A stretch of DNA of 64,000 nt from Chalara sp. BL73 (Eukaryota > Ascomycota > Leotiomycetes > Helotiales), in contig CAKJVC010000147.1 in NCBI GenBank assembly GCA_918026815.1, forward strand, positions 434,001-498,000, in the 5' to 3' direction. Every line of letters begins with the position of its first letter. The stretch's first letter is position 1. Made by a program: the position numbers and the translations under genes. Below, piece after piece: positions 36,101-47,041 of this stretch. The notes under the pieces were generated by a model that was given only the letters and a program-made list of their open reading frames with translations, was not told the DNA's origin and ran no database searches.

Positions 36101-38148
36101 CCGGGCATTCAAAACAATTGCTGCGGCCAGGCTGTCTTGTGCTAGTCATGATGATATATGCATTTGACCGACACCGGAAACCCTTGACATATTCTACAAT
36201 GTTCTGCTTCTAGCGAAGCGATTTGATTACAAGCTTAGTATTCCAATGAAAAGCAGTGTGGATATCTTAATCTTGATGAGTAAAGAAAGCAGTGCGTACT
36301 AACACGAGTGTAGTGACCGGGTGAAGCAGGCACCCAACTGTATCATATGGATCAGAGCAAAAGCATATGGAGTGACTCTGCGGTTACTCATTTCGGTCAT
36401 TGTCTGACAAGAATGTAACCTGGCCTCAGGTCATTACTTCTAGGAGTATTAAGACGTCATAAATATCTCTTTTGATCTCAAGTCATGATTAGTCAAAGAT
36501 CCTCAGACATAGCAAACTGTCTGACGGTTATAGTATTGATCTTAGCAGCTGTTAGCTGATCTGATGAGTTTCTATGGAGGCTTCTCCACAGCGGTGCGGT
36601 CTGCAGAACAATCGACCCACTGATCTACCATCTTGACTGAATGAACCTGCCATATGCTGTTCTCGCACTTCAAGTTCTCCTTATTGCATATTGGTTGTGC
36701 TTGTATACTATTTCCTACTACCTCGCCTTTCCCGATCTAAGCTCTGTTGATGGACACAGTCGCTTCGATCACGTGATATTCATTTGTGCTAAGAAGCTGG
36801 GCATTGCAGTATCTTTAGTGGGGAATTAGCTACAAACTCACTTTAGCGGGATGATCTCCAAGTCTTTTATTGCACAGTTTTGCATTCTTTTCCTTTTCGA
36901 TTCTCACAAATCTGTAGAATCATGTAATCAAGTGTCACCTTATGAAACTCAGCTCAGGCTCGGGCGGCGGAGAAGACCGACCGACGGACGGTGCGCTGAC
37001 GGCTTACGGCTTGCATCCTTCTCCATCGAAGTCAACCATGCACCGTGTTCATTCGGATGTAAGCTATCTTCAGCTGTTAGCTTGTCAAATGTCACATGAC
37101 GTAAGGCCTACGATTACCAAATTCAGTGCTTGAAACAAAATAGATGGTGTGAAGCCAGGGCGTCATGCCTGATTTCGCTTTTCAGCCAAGCACACTCTAG
37201 TGTTGACCCTGGAGCATGAAAAAAAAAGCTAGGCTAGCCTTGTTATTGTGGGATTCCCATATTCTCCTTTGTTTTGGCTGGAGCTTTGCTCTTGTGTTAC
37301 GGCACATAGATCATGCAGCCTTGAGCATTGAAGAAAGCTCATACCAGACTTCTAGATACTGTAGTGCAGGATCTTGTTGATGGGGACCATGGTAAAGCGC
37401 AGATTAAGTAAATATTTCGTGGTTGTGGCAACAAGCAATTGTGTAGCAGCTAAAGCGAAATGACAATATATACATTAGCAACATTGCGTTATTGTATGTT
37501 GAAACGATGTTATGCTTAAGCATCCGTACCTTTAAATATATAGCATTTTCGCGCTAGAACATGTATCAACCTGTATTTGTATTACCACTACACTAAATAA
37601 ACACAAATACCAAACTAGGCCATCAAGTATAACTAAATTGAGCGAACTCAACTAGTTTACATCATCCATAAATATGTTATATCAACTTATTATATTTATA
37701 GATAAGGACTTGTAAGAAGAGCTGAGGTAGATTATAATTTGTTCTATTGAGTAAGAAAATGGTTTGATTGGTTTTAATATTATCTTGATTTTTTGTGGAA
37801 GGTGTGAGGATTGTGTTTTTGATTTGATGTATATTGACGATGAGTGTGATGGCTCTACTTTTTGTTTGGATTATAAGTGTATGTTATAGTAAAGAGTTGG
37901 CCATGACACTGCACGTGATTGGAAGTCTTCACAAGAGGTAAGAAAAAAGAGATGTTTTAACGTTATTTTCAGCACAATCAAAATCTCTATCCATATACAA
38001 ATTCTGTGTCATAAACCAGCTTAACGCGGCCCACATGTATTAGATGCCACCCAATCAACTAAATGTTGTGTAACCTAACTCCAACAAGGCTTCAGATGTC
38101 CCAGCACTTCACCTCTCCCTCCGTATTCAAGTTGGCACAGTAGGAACC
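33195..38148. other. Long intergenic region (about 5 kb)
   Basis: The largest gap in the window. 33500-33830 is strongly strand-biased (G-rich on plus, C/T-rich on minus), as expected of the 5' leader and promoter of the minus-strand gene ending at 33194. A short (CAGCC)n repeat lies at about 34080-34105. 37150-38000 is AT-rich. Frames up to 111 codons occur but none has a domain, conserved look or splice partner. Confidence 0.5.
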
Positions 38149-41071
38149 ATGACTGAAACGTTTAACTGGAACTTACCTGGATTGGACGAACGACTCTTCG
38201 CAGCCCTAGCAAGCCTTCTAGCGCTCCGAAATAGCGGCCAGATCGAGCCAACTACAATTCCCCAAGACGATCCTGAGGGCAGCAACCCTAACGGCAAGAG
38301 CGATCCAGGAAGCATCGACACGCCGCAGCCGCAGCCGCAGCGTATCTCAAAATCGCGCAACGGCCGTCTGAAAAAGAATTTTTGGATGGTTTGGCGGAGC
38401 TTGCAGCAAATAGGAAAGGTGGCCAGTATGTGGCATGTTCGGCGATGAGAGAGGAAGAGGACTCCGTGGCTGTCTGGATTGCTCGCAATGAAGGCTTTCA
38501 ACAAGAGGATGGGATTTTATTTAAGAGGCTGGGCGAGCTGTTGTGCATGTTGAGCACAAACCAAGGTTTGTAGCTCAAACGCCGGAATCACTGTGCTGTA
38601 CTGACTACTGTCGATACTAAAAGGTGAAAAGACGGAAACAGAACTGTGGCTACATATGCTCGATTTTACAAGCATCGCCTTGAAAGCACCTATATTCCAG
38701 ATTTGCGAGCGAGTCTGAAAGGATGTGATCATTTATCGAAGCCCATTGGTAGCGGACAGTATACTGAGGCCGTACAACAGTTACCAAGTCTCCGCGAGTC
38801 GGTCTTTGATCATCAGTTGTCTGGAAGCACAATACTAGAGAGGCACAATAGCATTGCCAGTCAAGCTTACAGGCTTCGAGAGATGGGAGAGGTTAAACAA
38901 TTGCTTCTCGAATCGTCTCAAGCAACTTCAGCAACCAGGAAACTATGGACATGTATCTGCTCTTTAAGTAGGCTTCGAGCCTGCTATAAAATATTGAAAG
39001 ATGTTGCTAACAAGCTGCCGAACTTCGCGAAAGTCGATGTTGCTATTGTACCTCGTTCTATGATTGTGCAAGATTCAATAAAAAATGCACTCACCCTTGA
39101 GCAAACATTCGAGAAGCTTTCTCTACAATTCGATTTGCAGACCATACAAACGATGCTAGGTGGGAAGTGGACCTTAGGCAAAGCCGAGCAACAGTTCAGG
39201 CAACTGCAGAGACAGAAGCTCAATGTGCATGCCGAAGTGCAGATGGCCATGTTTCTACACTGGGCGAGGCCTTCGGTGATCTTTTCCGCTATTTTGGGTG
39301 CAGCAAGTACAGCTGCTTCATGTTCTCGCACTTTCTCAAAGCTCACGGCGCCTTCAAGACTAGAGGATCGCACGGGCGCTTATTCAAACCCTGCACCATA
39401 CCGTCAACAGCTGGTCTGGAAGCTATACAATGTAGCCGATTATGCGGTGCTGTATTAGAGTTGCAAAAAGATATGAAGAGAGAGTTAAAGAGAGACTTTC
39501 CAAAGCACAAAAAGAAAGAGAAAACCCCCGCCGCCGGTGGGAGTACCGTGTTCAACAAAGAGAATATGATGAGTACCGTATTCAACGGGGAGAATATGAT
39601 GAGTACCGCATTCAACAAAGAGAATATGATGAGCACCGTATTCAACAGAGAGAATATGATGAGTGCTGCGACTAACCCAATTATCGCACGCCAGACACTG
39701 AGAGTGGATCAGGAAAAAGTGGCAGCAATGCTCCAAGGGTAAAAATCAAAGCTCGGTCTTCAAACTTAAACGAACACTGATATGGAAACAGGTTAGAGCT
39801 GAAAGAGACGCCAGGCATATTCGGCGGTCTGATTGCTAAGATAAAACAAGACGTCGTAGACGGGTTGGGTGATGAAACAGATTATATAGGTGAATGTTCA
39901 ATTTGCTCCCGGCCGACGTCGCGAAAATGTAGTGCCTGTGGAAAGGACGCGTATTGCAGCAAGTCATGCGAATACAAGAGATCTGGCTCCCACTTATTCC
40001 ATTGCACAAAACAGCCTCTGACTACTGCTGGGTTTCTTTTTAAATATGTTGCGAGCAATAGGGTACCAGAGGAAGATGGTGTGCTAGAAGACTATGGCTT
40101 CAACTACTCCGCTTCATTCGCTGATAAATTGAAACTCCTAGGCCTATATAAGAGCCTCTGTTCCTCGGATGCTATTACGCCCGAGGACTTTCACAGGTGG
40201 AGGGTTGAGGGATCTCTCGTTGCCCATATCAAACAATACTTCCAGTCAATGCCTAAAAAAAGCCAGAGGAGGATACTTTCCATGGTTCTTAAACCACACG
40301 AAGCGCCTGTACGAGCCCCTGACAAAGCAGGCAGCTGCCGAGAAAATGGTAACCACGGCCCTTGACGACACCAACCCCTATCTCGATATGGAAGATCGAA
40401 ACAAGACTTTGCAAGAGCTGGAGCCAAAAGCCAAGAGGATGAGCCATTGCATGTTGGCGCTTGGTATGTATGCAGCGGCCCCGCATCCGACTCAGCAAAT
40501 ATGGTACCATTTCGGATTCTGCACCTGTCGTAGTGAATGGGAGGAAAAAGCATTGGGAGGTGTATACGCACTCTTTCTTGCAGGGGGCAAGCCTTACAAA
40601 GACATCCTCAGCCAGTTACAGCTGCAAGTTCCAGAGGATCTGAGGTTTAAAAACTCAGCCACCTTTACGGAATTCTGGCAGGCTTTCGAAAACGGATCTC
40701 TCATATCGCTGATGGACTCGAAAGGGTTGAAAGTTGAGCGCTCAACATTCCCCCACCTCGAAGCATTTCTTTCCGTCCCGCCAAAGGGGCCGCGGCCGTC
40801 GGTCTGGGGCCTGAAACAGTTTCTGGCAATCGATGCACCAGATGAATATGACCCGCCGCAATCCACCTCCGCCGACTATGGATTCACCAACTGCGGAAAT
40901 TTTGAAGATACTTGCATCTTGGTGGAGATCTACAAGCGGCTTTTGACGAAAGTCGATCCCCTGAAACTGCATGATGCGTGTGTGAAGGGCAAGCTATTTG
41001 AGTTGGCGCAGGAATTTCACAAGATGGACGAGGCGCATCGGAGGTTGATGAGGAATCGCTATCCCCTGTAA
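38149..41071 (+). pseudogene. Deaminase-like (OTT_1508-type) protein fused to a MYND zinc finger, with three frame breaks
   Basis: Coding blocks run in order: an N-terminal frame (38149-38340); a helical region (frame shifted, to donor 38565; resuming at 38632); a core with NVHAEVQM (H-A-E motif, about 39222-39245); a shifted block with FRYFGCSKYSCFMF and TRGSHGRLF; a 4x10-residue repeat; a good intron 39739-39791; then a MYND finger (CSICSRPTSRKCSACG...YCSKSCEYK...HLFHC, 39898-40008) and a long C-terminal domain to 41071. The H-A-E plus SCxxC layout is that of the fungal branch of the OTT_1508-like nucleic-acid deaminase family, related to bacterial toxin deaminases; MYND fingers bind proteins. 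Frame changes fall near 38290-38345, near 39275 (inside the deaminase core) and at an A7 run (40255-40261). The second cysteine of the zinc-binding pair appears as Phe. Alternatives: the first break may hide an upstream exon; others may be assembly errors. Confidence 0.7.
39541..39660 (+). repeat. 30-bp minisatellite, four units, inside the deaminase-MYND gene
   Basis: Four contiguous 30-bp units (39541, 39571, 39601, 39631) differ at few positions and encode a 10-residue repeat of the type STVFNKENMM. A fifth unit begins and then diverges. The unit length keeps frame, so copy number can vary without breaking the protein. It lies in the linker between the deaminase-like core and the MYND finger. 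Confidence 0.9.
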
Positions 41072-42219
41072 ACTTTGCGGCCGGGTAGGTGCATATCAGA
41101 GGACTCCAGCAGAGGCTCAAGAAGACGGGGCGGCTGGGAGCCTCCCCAGACTGCAATCATAGTTCCCAGTTTCGATGGAAGCTCCCATAAAAGTAAATGC
41201 ACAGTGTGTTAAAGCCAAAGAGCGCAGCATAGAAAGCAGCGTCCCTGTTCTCACCCTCCACTTGTAATTGACGTGCCAACCATTGCCAGACCGACGTTCC
41301 ACGCCTTGTAGATAACATCCAGCCCCAAGAGGGCACAAGCGCCGGTATCCCCAAGGCAGATAAACGCCCCCTCAAGCAACCCGCCCAGGCTTCTACAACC
41401 ACCAGCGAAACACCGCGCGCCAAACCAAGATCCTCGCAGAAAATCTCCAGCCCTTCCCCTTCCAACACGGCCAGAAGCACCAGCAGCTAATCCCGCGCCT
41501 CTTCACACAGCATAGCCAGACCGGACCTATCAACGTGCGCGCAGATCCCGTCCATATTTCACGAGCAGACCCCCGAAACTCCGCTTCACGTCTCAAGACG
41601 CCGAGGTCTTCTAACCACGACAAATCCCTCAACCGCGCTCGAGATGGTAAGGCTCTCGCGCGAGATCTAGATGATGCGCACGGGGCCGTGCCCCCCAATA
41701 CTTGCCCCGGAGATCGGCATCTTAAATCGGAGGTCGAGTTGGTGCTGCTACTGTGCGTGGATGGAGTCGCAATAGATAAACAGGTTTATGATAGCTGCAG
41801 TGGGATGCATGGCATGTGATATCTACGGCGGCTGTGGCTCTGGAATACTCCTCAAGTTGGATTGATATATTTTATAGATCTCCGGTATTGATTGGTGCTC
41901 AATAGCTAAACGTTCCTCTTCAACCTACCTTGTGTTGATGATATTGTGCGCCAAGAACCCCCTGAATGTAAGCGAATTTGGGGGGGGGATGATTATTTGG
42001 AGAGAGCCCAGAATATGCTAATGTTCTCTAATTGGTGCACTTATAATGGTCTTAATTATACTTATTTCACAAACGGAATCGAGAAGAAAAACAAGCTAAC
42101 TTGTAGAGCTGTATTGGAAAAAGTTCTGTAGTTCATGTATTTCCTTCGTGATTAAAATACCACGGCTTCTCTCGCGAGCGCAGAAGTAATTATAAATAAT
42201 GCTGATTCTAGCTTAATGA
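41072..42219. other. Intergenic region with a possible minus-strand coding remnant
   Basis: A minus-strand frame at 41480-41157 (with WQWLARQLQVEGENRDAAFYAALFGFNTL) looks protein-like, and the overlapping frame at 41698-41393 is GC-rich, but no family, start or splice structure could be supported. 41830-42200 is AT-rich and empty. Confidence 0.35.
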
Positions 42220-43253
42220 TCAATCGGGGCAAGAAACTACATACTCTCCAGTATTCTCCATGGTCCGTGACTCGATTGCAGTCACTACTGCAATGGTACA
42301 GTTATCAAGTCTCCCATTGTGCCTCGGATCATTGTCAGTGGTACTCAACTGCGTCAAAATGCCAAGTAGATGGAATAAGTGCACAGTAATCTTGTCTCCA
42401 GAGTCCTTAAAGTTGGCAGCCATACTGTGTGTCAATTGTTTGGAGGCTCCCATACATATTTGAAAGCCGATCAAGAGGTCATAGTCAGCTAAGAGACGTC
42501 AGTAAGCTTTTTGAATGTATAGATTTTGCGGTACAATGCAATATTAGTAAGTACAGGACGCATTTATATTATGATTTTGGAAGGTCCTGAACATACTGTC
42601 GCCAGGAAAGATTAAGCCTTGACTCGGAGTAAAGTAGTATTTTCCCTCATTTGAGGAAGTGACCATGTTTATGACTTTGCCCGAGGAGGAAATTCGAAGG
42701 TGGTGATAAAAGTATTTCATCGCTAGAAATGGCCCCTTGAGTAGAATTAGGACTGTCAACTTTTGTAAGTGCGATATAAGGCGACGTACAGTTGCAGCGT
42801 TTTGTAACATGTCGCTTAGGCAGGTCTGAGTGTACCCTTTCCATGGGAGAGGGTCTGGCCCAACTTATCAAAGATATATTAGCAGCGACCTTTTAGGGTA
42901 CGTGAATCCTGTATTGCACTGTACATACCAGTAATGTTAATCAAGATGTCGAGAGGTCTCTCTCCAAACGCTACTGCTGCACGGATGATAGATTCTACAT
43001 TAGAATAATCGAGTTCGAAGACCTGATCGCATAGTGACGTAAGGGCATCAAGAAAAGGGTATGAGCCCCTATTCTTAGTTCGAATGGTGCTCGTGACGAT
43101 ATATCCACGTTCGAAGAAACAATTCACCAGCTTAATGCCAAAAGAGGAGTCTGCGTCTGGTATCATTAGTGAAAATAATGGGGGCAAAACGCGGAGGACT
43201 ATACTGAGAATTAGCACGGTCTTCGGTGGGGCGTTTTGTGGGCTAGTCGCCAT
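42220..43253 (-). pseudogene. Short-chain dehydrogenase/reductase-like gene, apparently degraded
   Basis: From ATG 43253 a short exon (43253-43205, ending KTVLIL) joins an exon 43156-42929 that reads NADSSFGIKLVNCFFERGY and, later, RPLDILINITG, corresponding to the Rossmann nucleotide-binding start and the NNAG position of SDR enzymes. A further block (42810-42544) has GPFLAMKYFYHHLR and GKVINMVTSS, the Ser-bearing strand. The last block (42474-42220) has CMGASKQLTHSMAANF, where the YxxxK lysine is present but the tyrosine position is Met. The intervening exon boundaries are poor and stretches look inserted. A functional SDR would need the tyrosine, so degeneration is likely; a divergent non-catalytic SDR is the alternative. 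Confidence 0.5.
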
Positions 43254-43623
43254 AATGGACTTATAGCTGGAATTGAAACATGCAAAAGGCGCGTACGCAA
43301 TAATAATTGTGTTCTTCTTGGGATGATTGAGTGGTATCGTATCGACAATCAGAGATCTGAGGAACGTAGGAAAGAACTCCAAGCTAGCGGCACGGGCGGG
43401 CACCAAATCCGGAAACCGAGACCTTGCGCCAGATACTGTTGTTGCTATATTGGAATATCTAATAGTCCACCGAATGTGCTATGCTTGGCATGCAACACAA
43501 AGGGGACTTTGAAAGGTTGATACACTGTTCATATACATGACTGAAGCACCTTATTGTCTATCGAACGCCTGTGATTTGTTCAACCTTAACTCCGAGTGCC
43601 TTTCTATAATTCATCTGAAATTT

Positions 43624-44483
43624 TCATCCAACATAAAATCCAAAGGAACCATCAAAAGCATCTGATTCGCCTTCCATGGCTTTTAAACATTCAAAGCGAG
43701 GAACTTTGTTAGGTTTATAGAATCGTAACAATGTCGCTCTGTCTTCGTCATCCATCTCACATAGTTCCTGCAGACTATATGCATCACTAACTTTGATTAT
43801 CCTAGAGGGGTAAGTCCTTAGAACGAGAGTATATCTAAGAATAACTTACCATGCCATTCTTTTTGGCCCTTCCGAGGGTTCAGGAGCCAATTCTCGCAAC
43901 TTTTTCCGTAGCTTTCCAATCCCAGTGATAGCGTCGCCAATATTTGCAGGCAAATTATCTGCAATAGATCGTCTCACGATATTCGCCATCCTAGGTCCTT
44001 TTCCATTCGTACTGACCATTATTTGCAATGGCCCATCCCGATGCACACTTCCAAAGTAGAAATCGCACTCTGGTGGCACATCTGCGATATTTGCCGCTAT
44101 TCGTCTTTCTTTGCAGAGCTTCCAGATCCGTGTTGAAGCTTCTGGGTCATCGACTGCAGTCAAAACCATATCCACATGGTCTAGGTCCGCGGGCTCGAAT
44201 TTCCGGTCATGATAGTCAACTTGTCCCTTTTCTATACGATATGCTACCTCAGGATTTAGACCAGAGCGAGGAGAAACAACTGTAACTTTGGCATCCGCGT
44301 TTAGAACATTCAATATACGGCCAGCCGCAACCTGATATTGATTTTAGTGGTGATGCCTGTGAATCATGCCATTGATCTTACCTCGCCCCCTCCGACAACT
44401 AATACCCTCTTGTTCCTGATCTGCCATGCCAATATCAATGATGCGCCGCCTTCAACTTTGGGAAATCTCGTGTCGTCGTCCAT
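43624..44483 (-). CDS. MET8: Precorrin-2 dehydrogenase / sirohydrochlorin ferrochelatase
   Basis: Three exons on the minus strand (44483-44382, 44331-43850, 43801-43624) give 253 aa. Met8 is bifunctional: it oxidises precorrin-2 with NAD and inserts iron, making siroheme for sulfite and nitrite reductases. The N-terminus carries VLVVGGGEVAAGRI, the NAD-binding Rossmann loop, split by intron 1 right after GGGE. Further signature segments are VTVVSPRSG, VLTAVDDPE (contains the Asp that corresponds to the catalytic aspartate of yeast Met8), NIADVPPECDFYFGSV and QIMVSTNGKGPRMA. The C-terminal domain shows the WIIKVSDAYSLQELC and LLRFYKPNKVP segments expected in the family. All introns have good GT-AG ends. 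Intact. It is head-to-head with VAC1/PEP7. Confidence 0.93.
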
Positions 44484-44709
44484 TATCGTGGAAAAGTAAT
44501 AGAGTCGGAAAGTTTATGATGCATCCGGATCCTTGTTGGCTTCACCCCACATGATCGATAAGGGCGCCAAGCAGTGAGATAAGGCACAGCCCGCTAGCGT
44601 GAACCACTACCAACAAGGCTCCAACCTGGTCCCTCCACCAGGTCCAATTTGGTATCACGACGAGCCTGGAGATGCCAGTGCTCTGAGGATATACAGCAAT
44701 ACAACAATG
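44484..44709. promoter_or_regulatory. Divergent promoter shared by MET8 and VAC1/PEP7
   Basis: Only 226 bp separate the two start codons, so both promoters must lie here or overlap the other gene's leader. If VAC1 started at the upstream in-frame ATG 44599 the gap would shrink to 115 bp. No binding site is claimed. Confidence 0.7.
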
Positions 44710-46807
44710 ATGTCAGGACGAAAGTTGGGCGGTGGAAGGATACTGGGCAGTGGCAAGGGGTTGGGTCCGCCTGCCCCGGCTCATCGACCCGGCGAATTCT
44801 TGTCACCGTCTGAAAGCACATTGAGCTCGAGCTCATTAGATTCGAGTACCTTAGCCACAAGTCCTATGCCGGATGCCGTCCAGGATCTGAGTTCCATGGT
44901 TTCTCTGGACAATGGCGGCCCCGTGGTGACCGCAGCGAGCTCGAAATTAGTCTGCCCAATATGCAACGAGGAGATGGTAAGCTATACTGCACATTGCTAT
45001 CCTACATGCTAATAAATTTAGATGACATTGTTACAACTGAACAGGTACCAATTCCCCTGGTATGCTACGCTAGTTTTTTTGCTAATTCATATTAGGCATC
45101 TTGACGACAATCACCAGGAATTACCAGAAGTCGAACAGGATGAGGTCAAGAACTGGTTTGATAAACAAGTGGTGAAGGCGAAGAGACTACAACCAGCTCT
45201 GATTCAGAAGTTGAAGGGTCTGGATCCTTTTGAATCCAATGAGGCCCCTCCAGCTCCATCCGCCAGTTCGGCTGCCATAAGTAGTCGTGTCGTCACCCCA
45301 GAACATCGACCAGACCCTGATGAAGTTGTGACAAGAGCGCATTGGCAGCGGTCAGGATATAATGATCTATGTACAGAGCCGTCATGTGGCAAAAGACTAG
45401 GATCTGTGAATGGAAATGTGAACTGTCGAAAGTGTGGCAGGCTATTCTGCGAGGATCATACTATGTACCAGATGAAACTCTCACGTTCAGCCCAGCATGA
45501 GCCGGTTCGGGGTTTCTGGTGTCGAACTTGCGAGACATGTTTCAAATCGAGGGAGGGCTATAATGATCATAACGGCCATATAAGTGACCACTCAAGTGAT
45601 TTTCTTGCGATCCGGAGGAAAAAGGTCGATAAAGCGTACCTCGAAATATCTAGGCTGGAAAAAAGATTGACCAAACTTACTCAATTACTTGCGAATCCGC
45701 CTGAGGATATGCAGGCAGCAAACGGTACTTTATTATCGCTGTCGGGGCAAAGAAACCAGCGGAAGGTGTTGGAGCAGTCAGTTGTTACATGGGAAGATGA
45801 TTCAAAAGTCGGCAAATGTCCATTTTGCCACCAAGAATTTGGGCAGTGGACATTTCGAAGGCACCATTGTCGATTGTGTGGAAGAGTGGTCTGCTCCGAC
45901 CCAAGAACGGAGTGTTCAACCGAGATAGGACTTAATGTTGCAGCTCGTAAGTTGTGCTGGCCATCTACATGTTCCTTATTAACAAGCCGAACCAGCTACT
46001 GGCGTTCGGTCAGAAAAAGCAAGCACACCAATAACTCTGGACATACGGATGTGTCGAGATTGCAAAACCACCATATTCTCCAAGAAAGATTTCATAGCCG
46101 AAGTAGAGCACAAGCCTCCTGACCAACGTGCGTATGAAAATCTGCTACAATTTGAGAAGGGAATTCGTCTGCTACAGCCGAATTTCCAGCGATTATTGCT
46201 TGTGCTACAAGATCCGGAGAAACCTCCGTCACCACCTCAACTAGCTGAAGCGTCAAAAGTGCGGAAACGCCTCATAGATTCATTTGGAAAATATGACATA
46301 GCAGCAAAAAGGATACGAGACCTTCCAACAGATAGCCCAGCCCAAAAGAAGCTTCAAATGGCTATATACCAGCAAGCAGCTTCTTTTTTGAATCTGCATA
46401 TGCTTCCTCTCAAAAGCCTCCCCAAGGTCTTGAAGCATGCATCCCCACATGGTGCTCATGGGTTCACGAATGGTCGATCAGCTTTGGCGAATATTAAATA
46501 TAATGATATAGACTCCGCTTCTCAGGTCTCATCTTCCTCCGCTGTCTCAGCAATGGAAGCTGAGGAGAAAGAACTCCGGGAGCGGTTGATTGTGTTGGAA
46601 GAACAAAAATTCATGGTGTCCGAGATGATCGCAGATGCCAGCAAGAGACGGAAATTTGACGAAGTCGCGGCGCTCAGTGGTAACCGTGGGGACTTGGATC
46701 GCGAGATCGATTCAGTGCAAGGGATGCTCAGCCAGCTAGACTTTGCTGGCGTTTATGCTCGAGAGCAAGCGAATAGTGGGATATCAGCGTTAGGGTCGAG
46801 GAGGTGA
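44710..46807 (+). CDS. VAC1: FYVE-domain vesicle tethering protein Vac1/Pep7 (rabenosyn-5 family)
   Basis: Four exons (44710-44976, 45022-45044, 45096-45946, 45996-46807) give 650 aa. Exon 2 is a 23-nt microexon needed to keep the zinc finger. Vac1/Pep7 binds PI3P, Rab5-type GTPases and Vps45 to control Golgi-to-endosome vesicle fusion. The start MSGRKLGGGRILGSGKGL is the one conserved in fungi; an ATG at 44599 adds a non-conserved leader. A C2H2 finger (CPICNEEM...LNRHLDDNH) lies at about 82-105, a degenerate FYVE-like module follows (C-x2-C pairs around NCRKCGRLFCEDHT), and a true FYVE finger has the basic PI3P-binding RRHHCRLCGRVVC at about 350-362. The C-terminal coiled-coil segment (EEKELRERLIVLEEQK) matches the Rab-binding region. 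All zinc ligands are present. Intact. Confidence 0.92.
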
Positions 46808-47041
46808 TAAATACGAAATTTCGTCTGGATGGGCATTGCATGGCGTTTGAAAGGGACGTGGGGGATTAGCATTGGGTGGCGAGGCGTCTGGAGTCTTTAG
46901 GGTGGGCATCACATATATCAAGTCAGTTATCAAATATCAAGAAAAATTATCAAGCTCCTCATTGTCTGTTTTTTCTTTTCTTGGCAGAGCGTGCAAGGTA
47001 AGGGATGTTTTGATTGACTATCTAACCAGAAGACTGTACTT

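Noticed and set aside
38149..38345. Explaining the first deaminase frame break by an intron inside 38149-38340
   Set aside because: There is no GT dinucleotide in the frame until 38342, so no donor exists; an exon upstream of 38149 with a CTAAC branch at 38287 remains possible but unproven.
41157..41698. Minus-strand coding-like frames after the deaminase gene
   Set aside because: Looks somewhat protein-like but without family, start or exon structure; noted only as a possible remnant.
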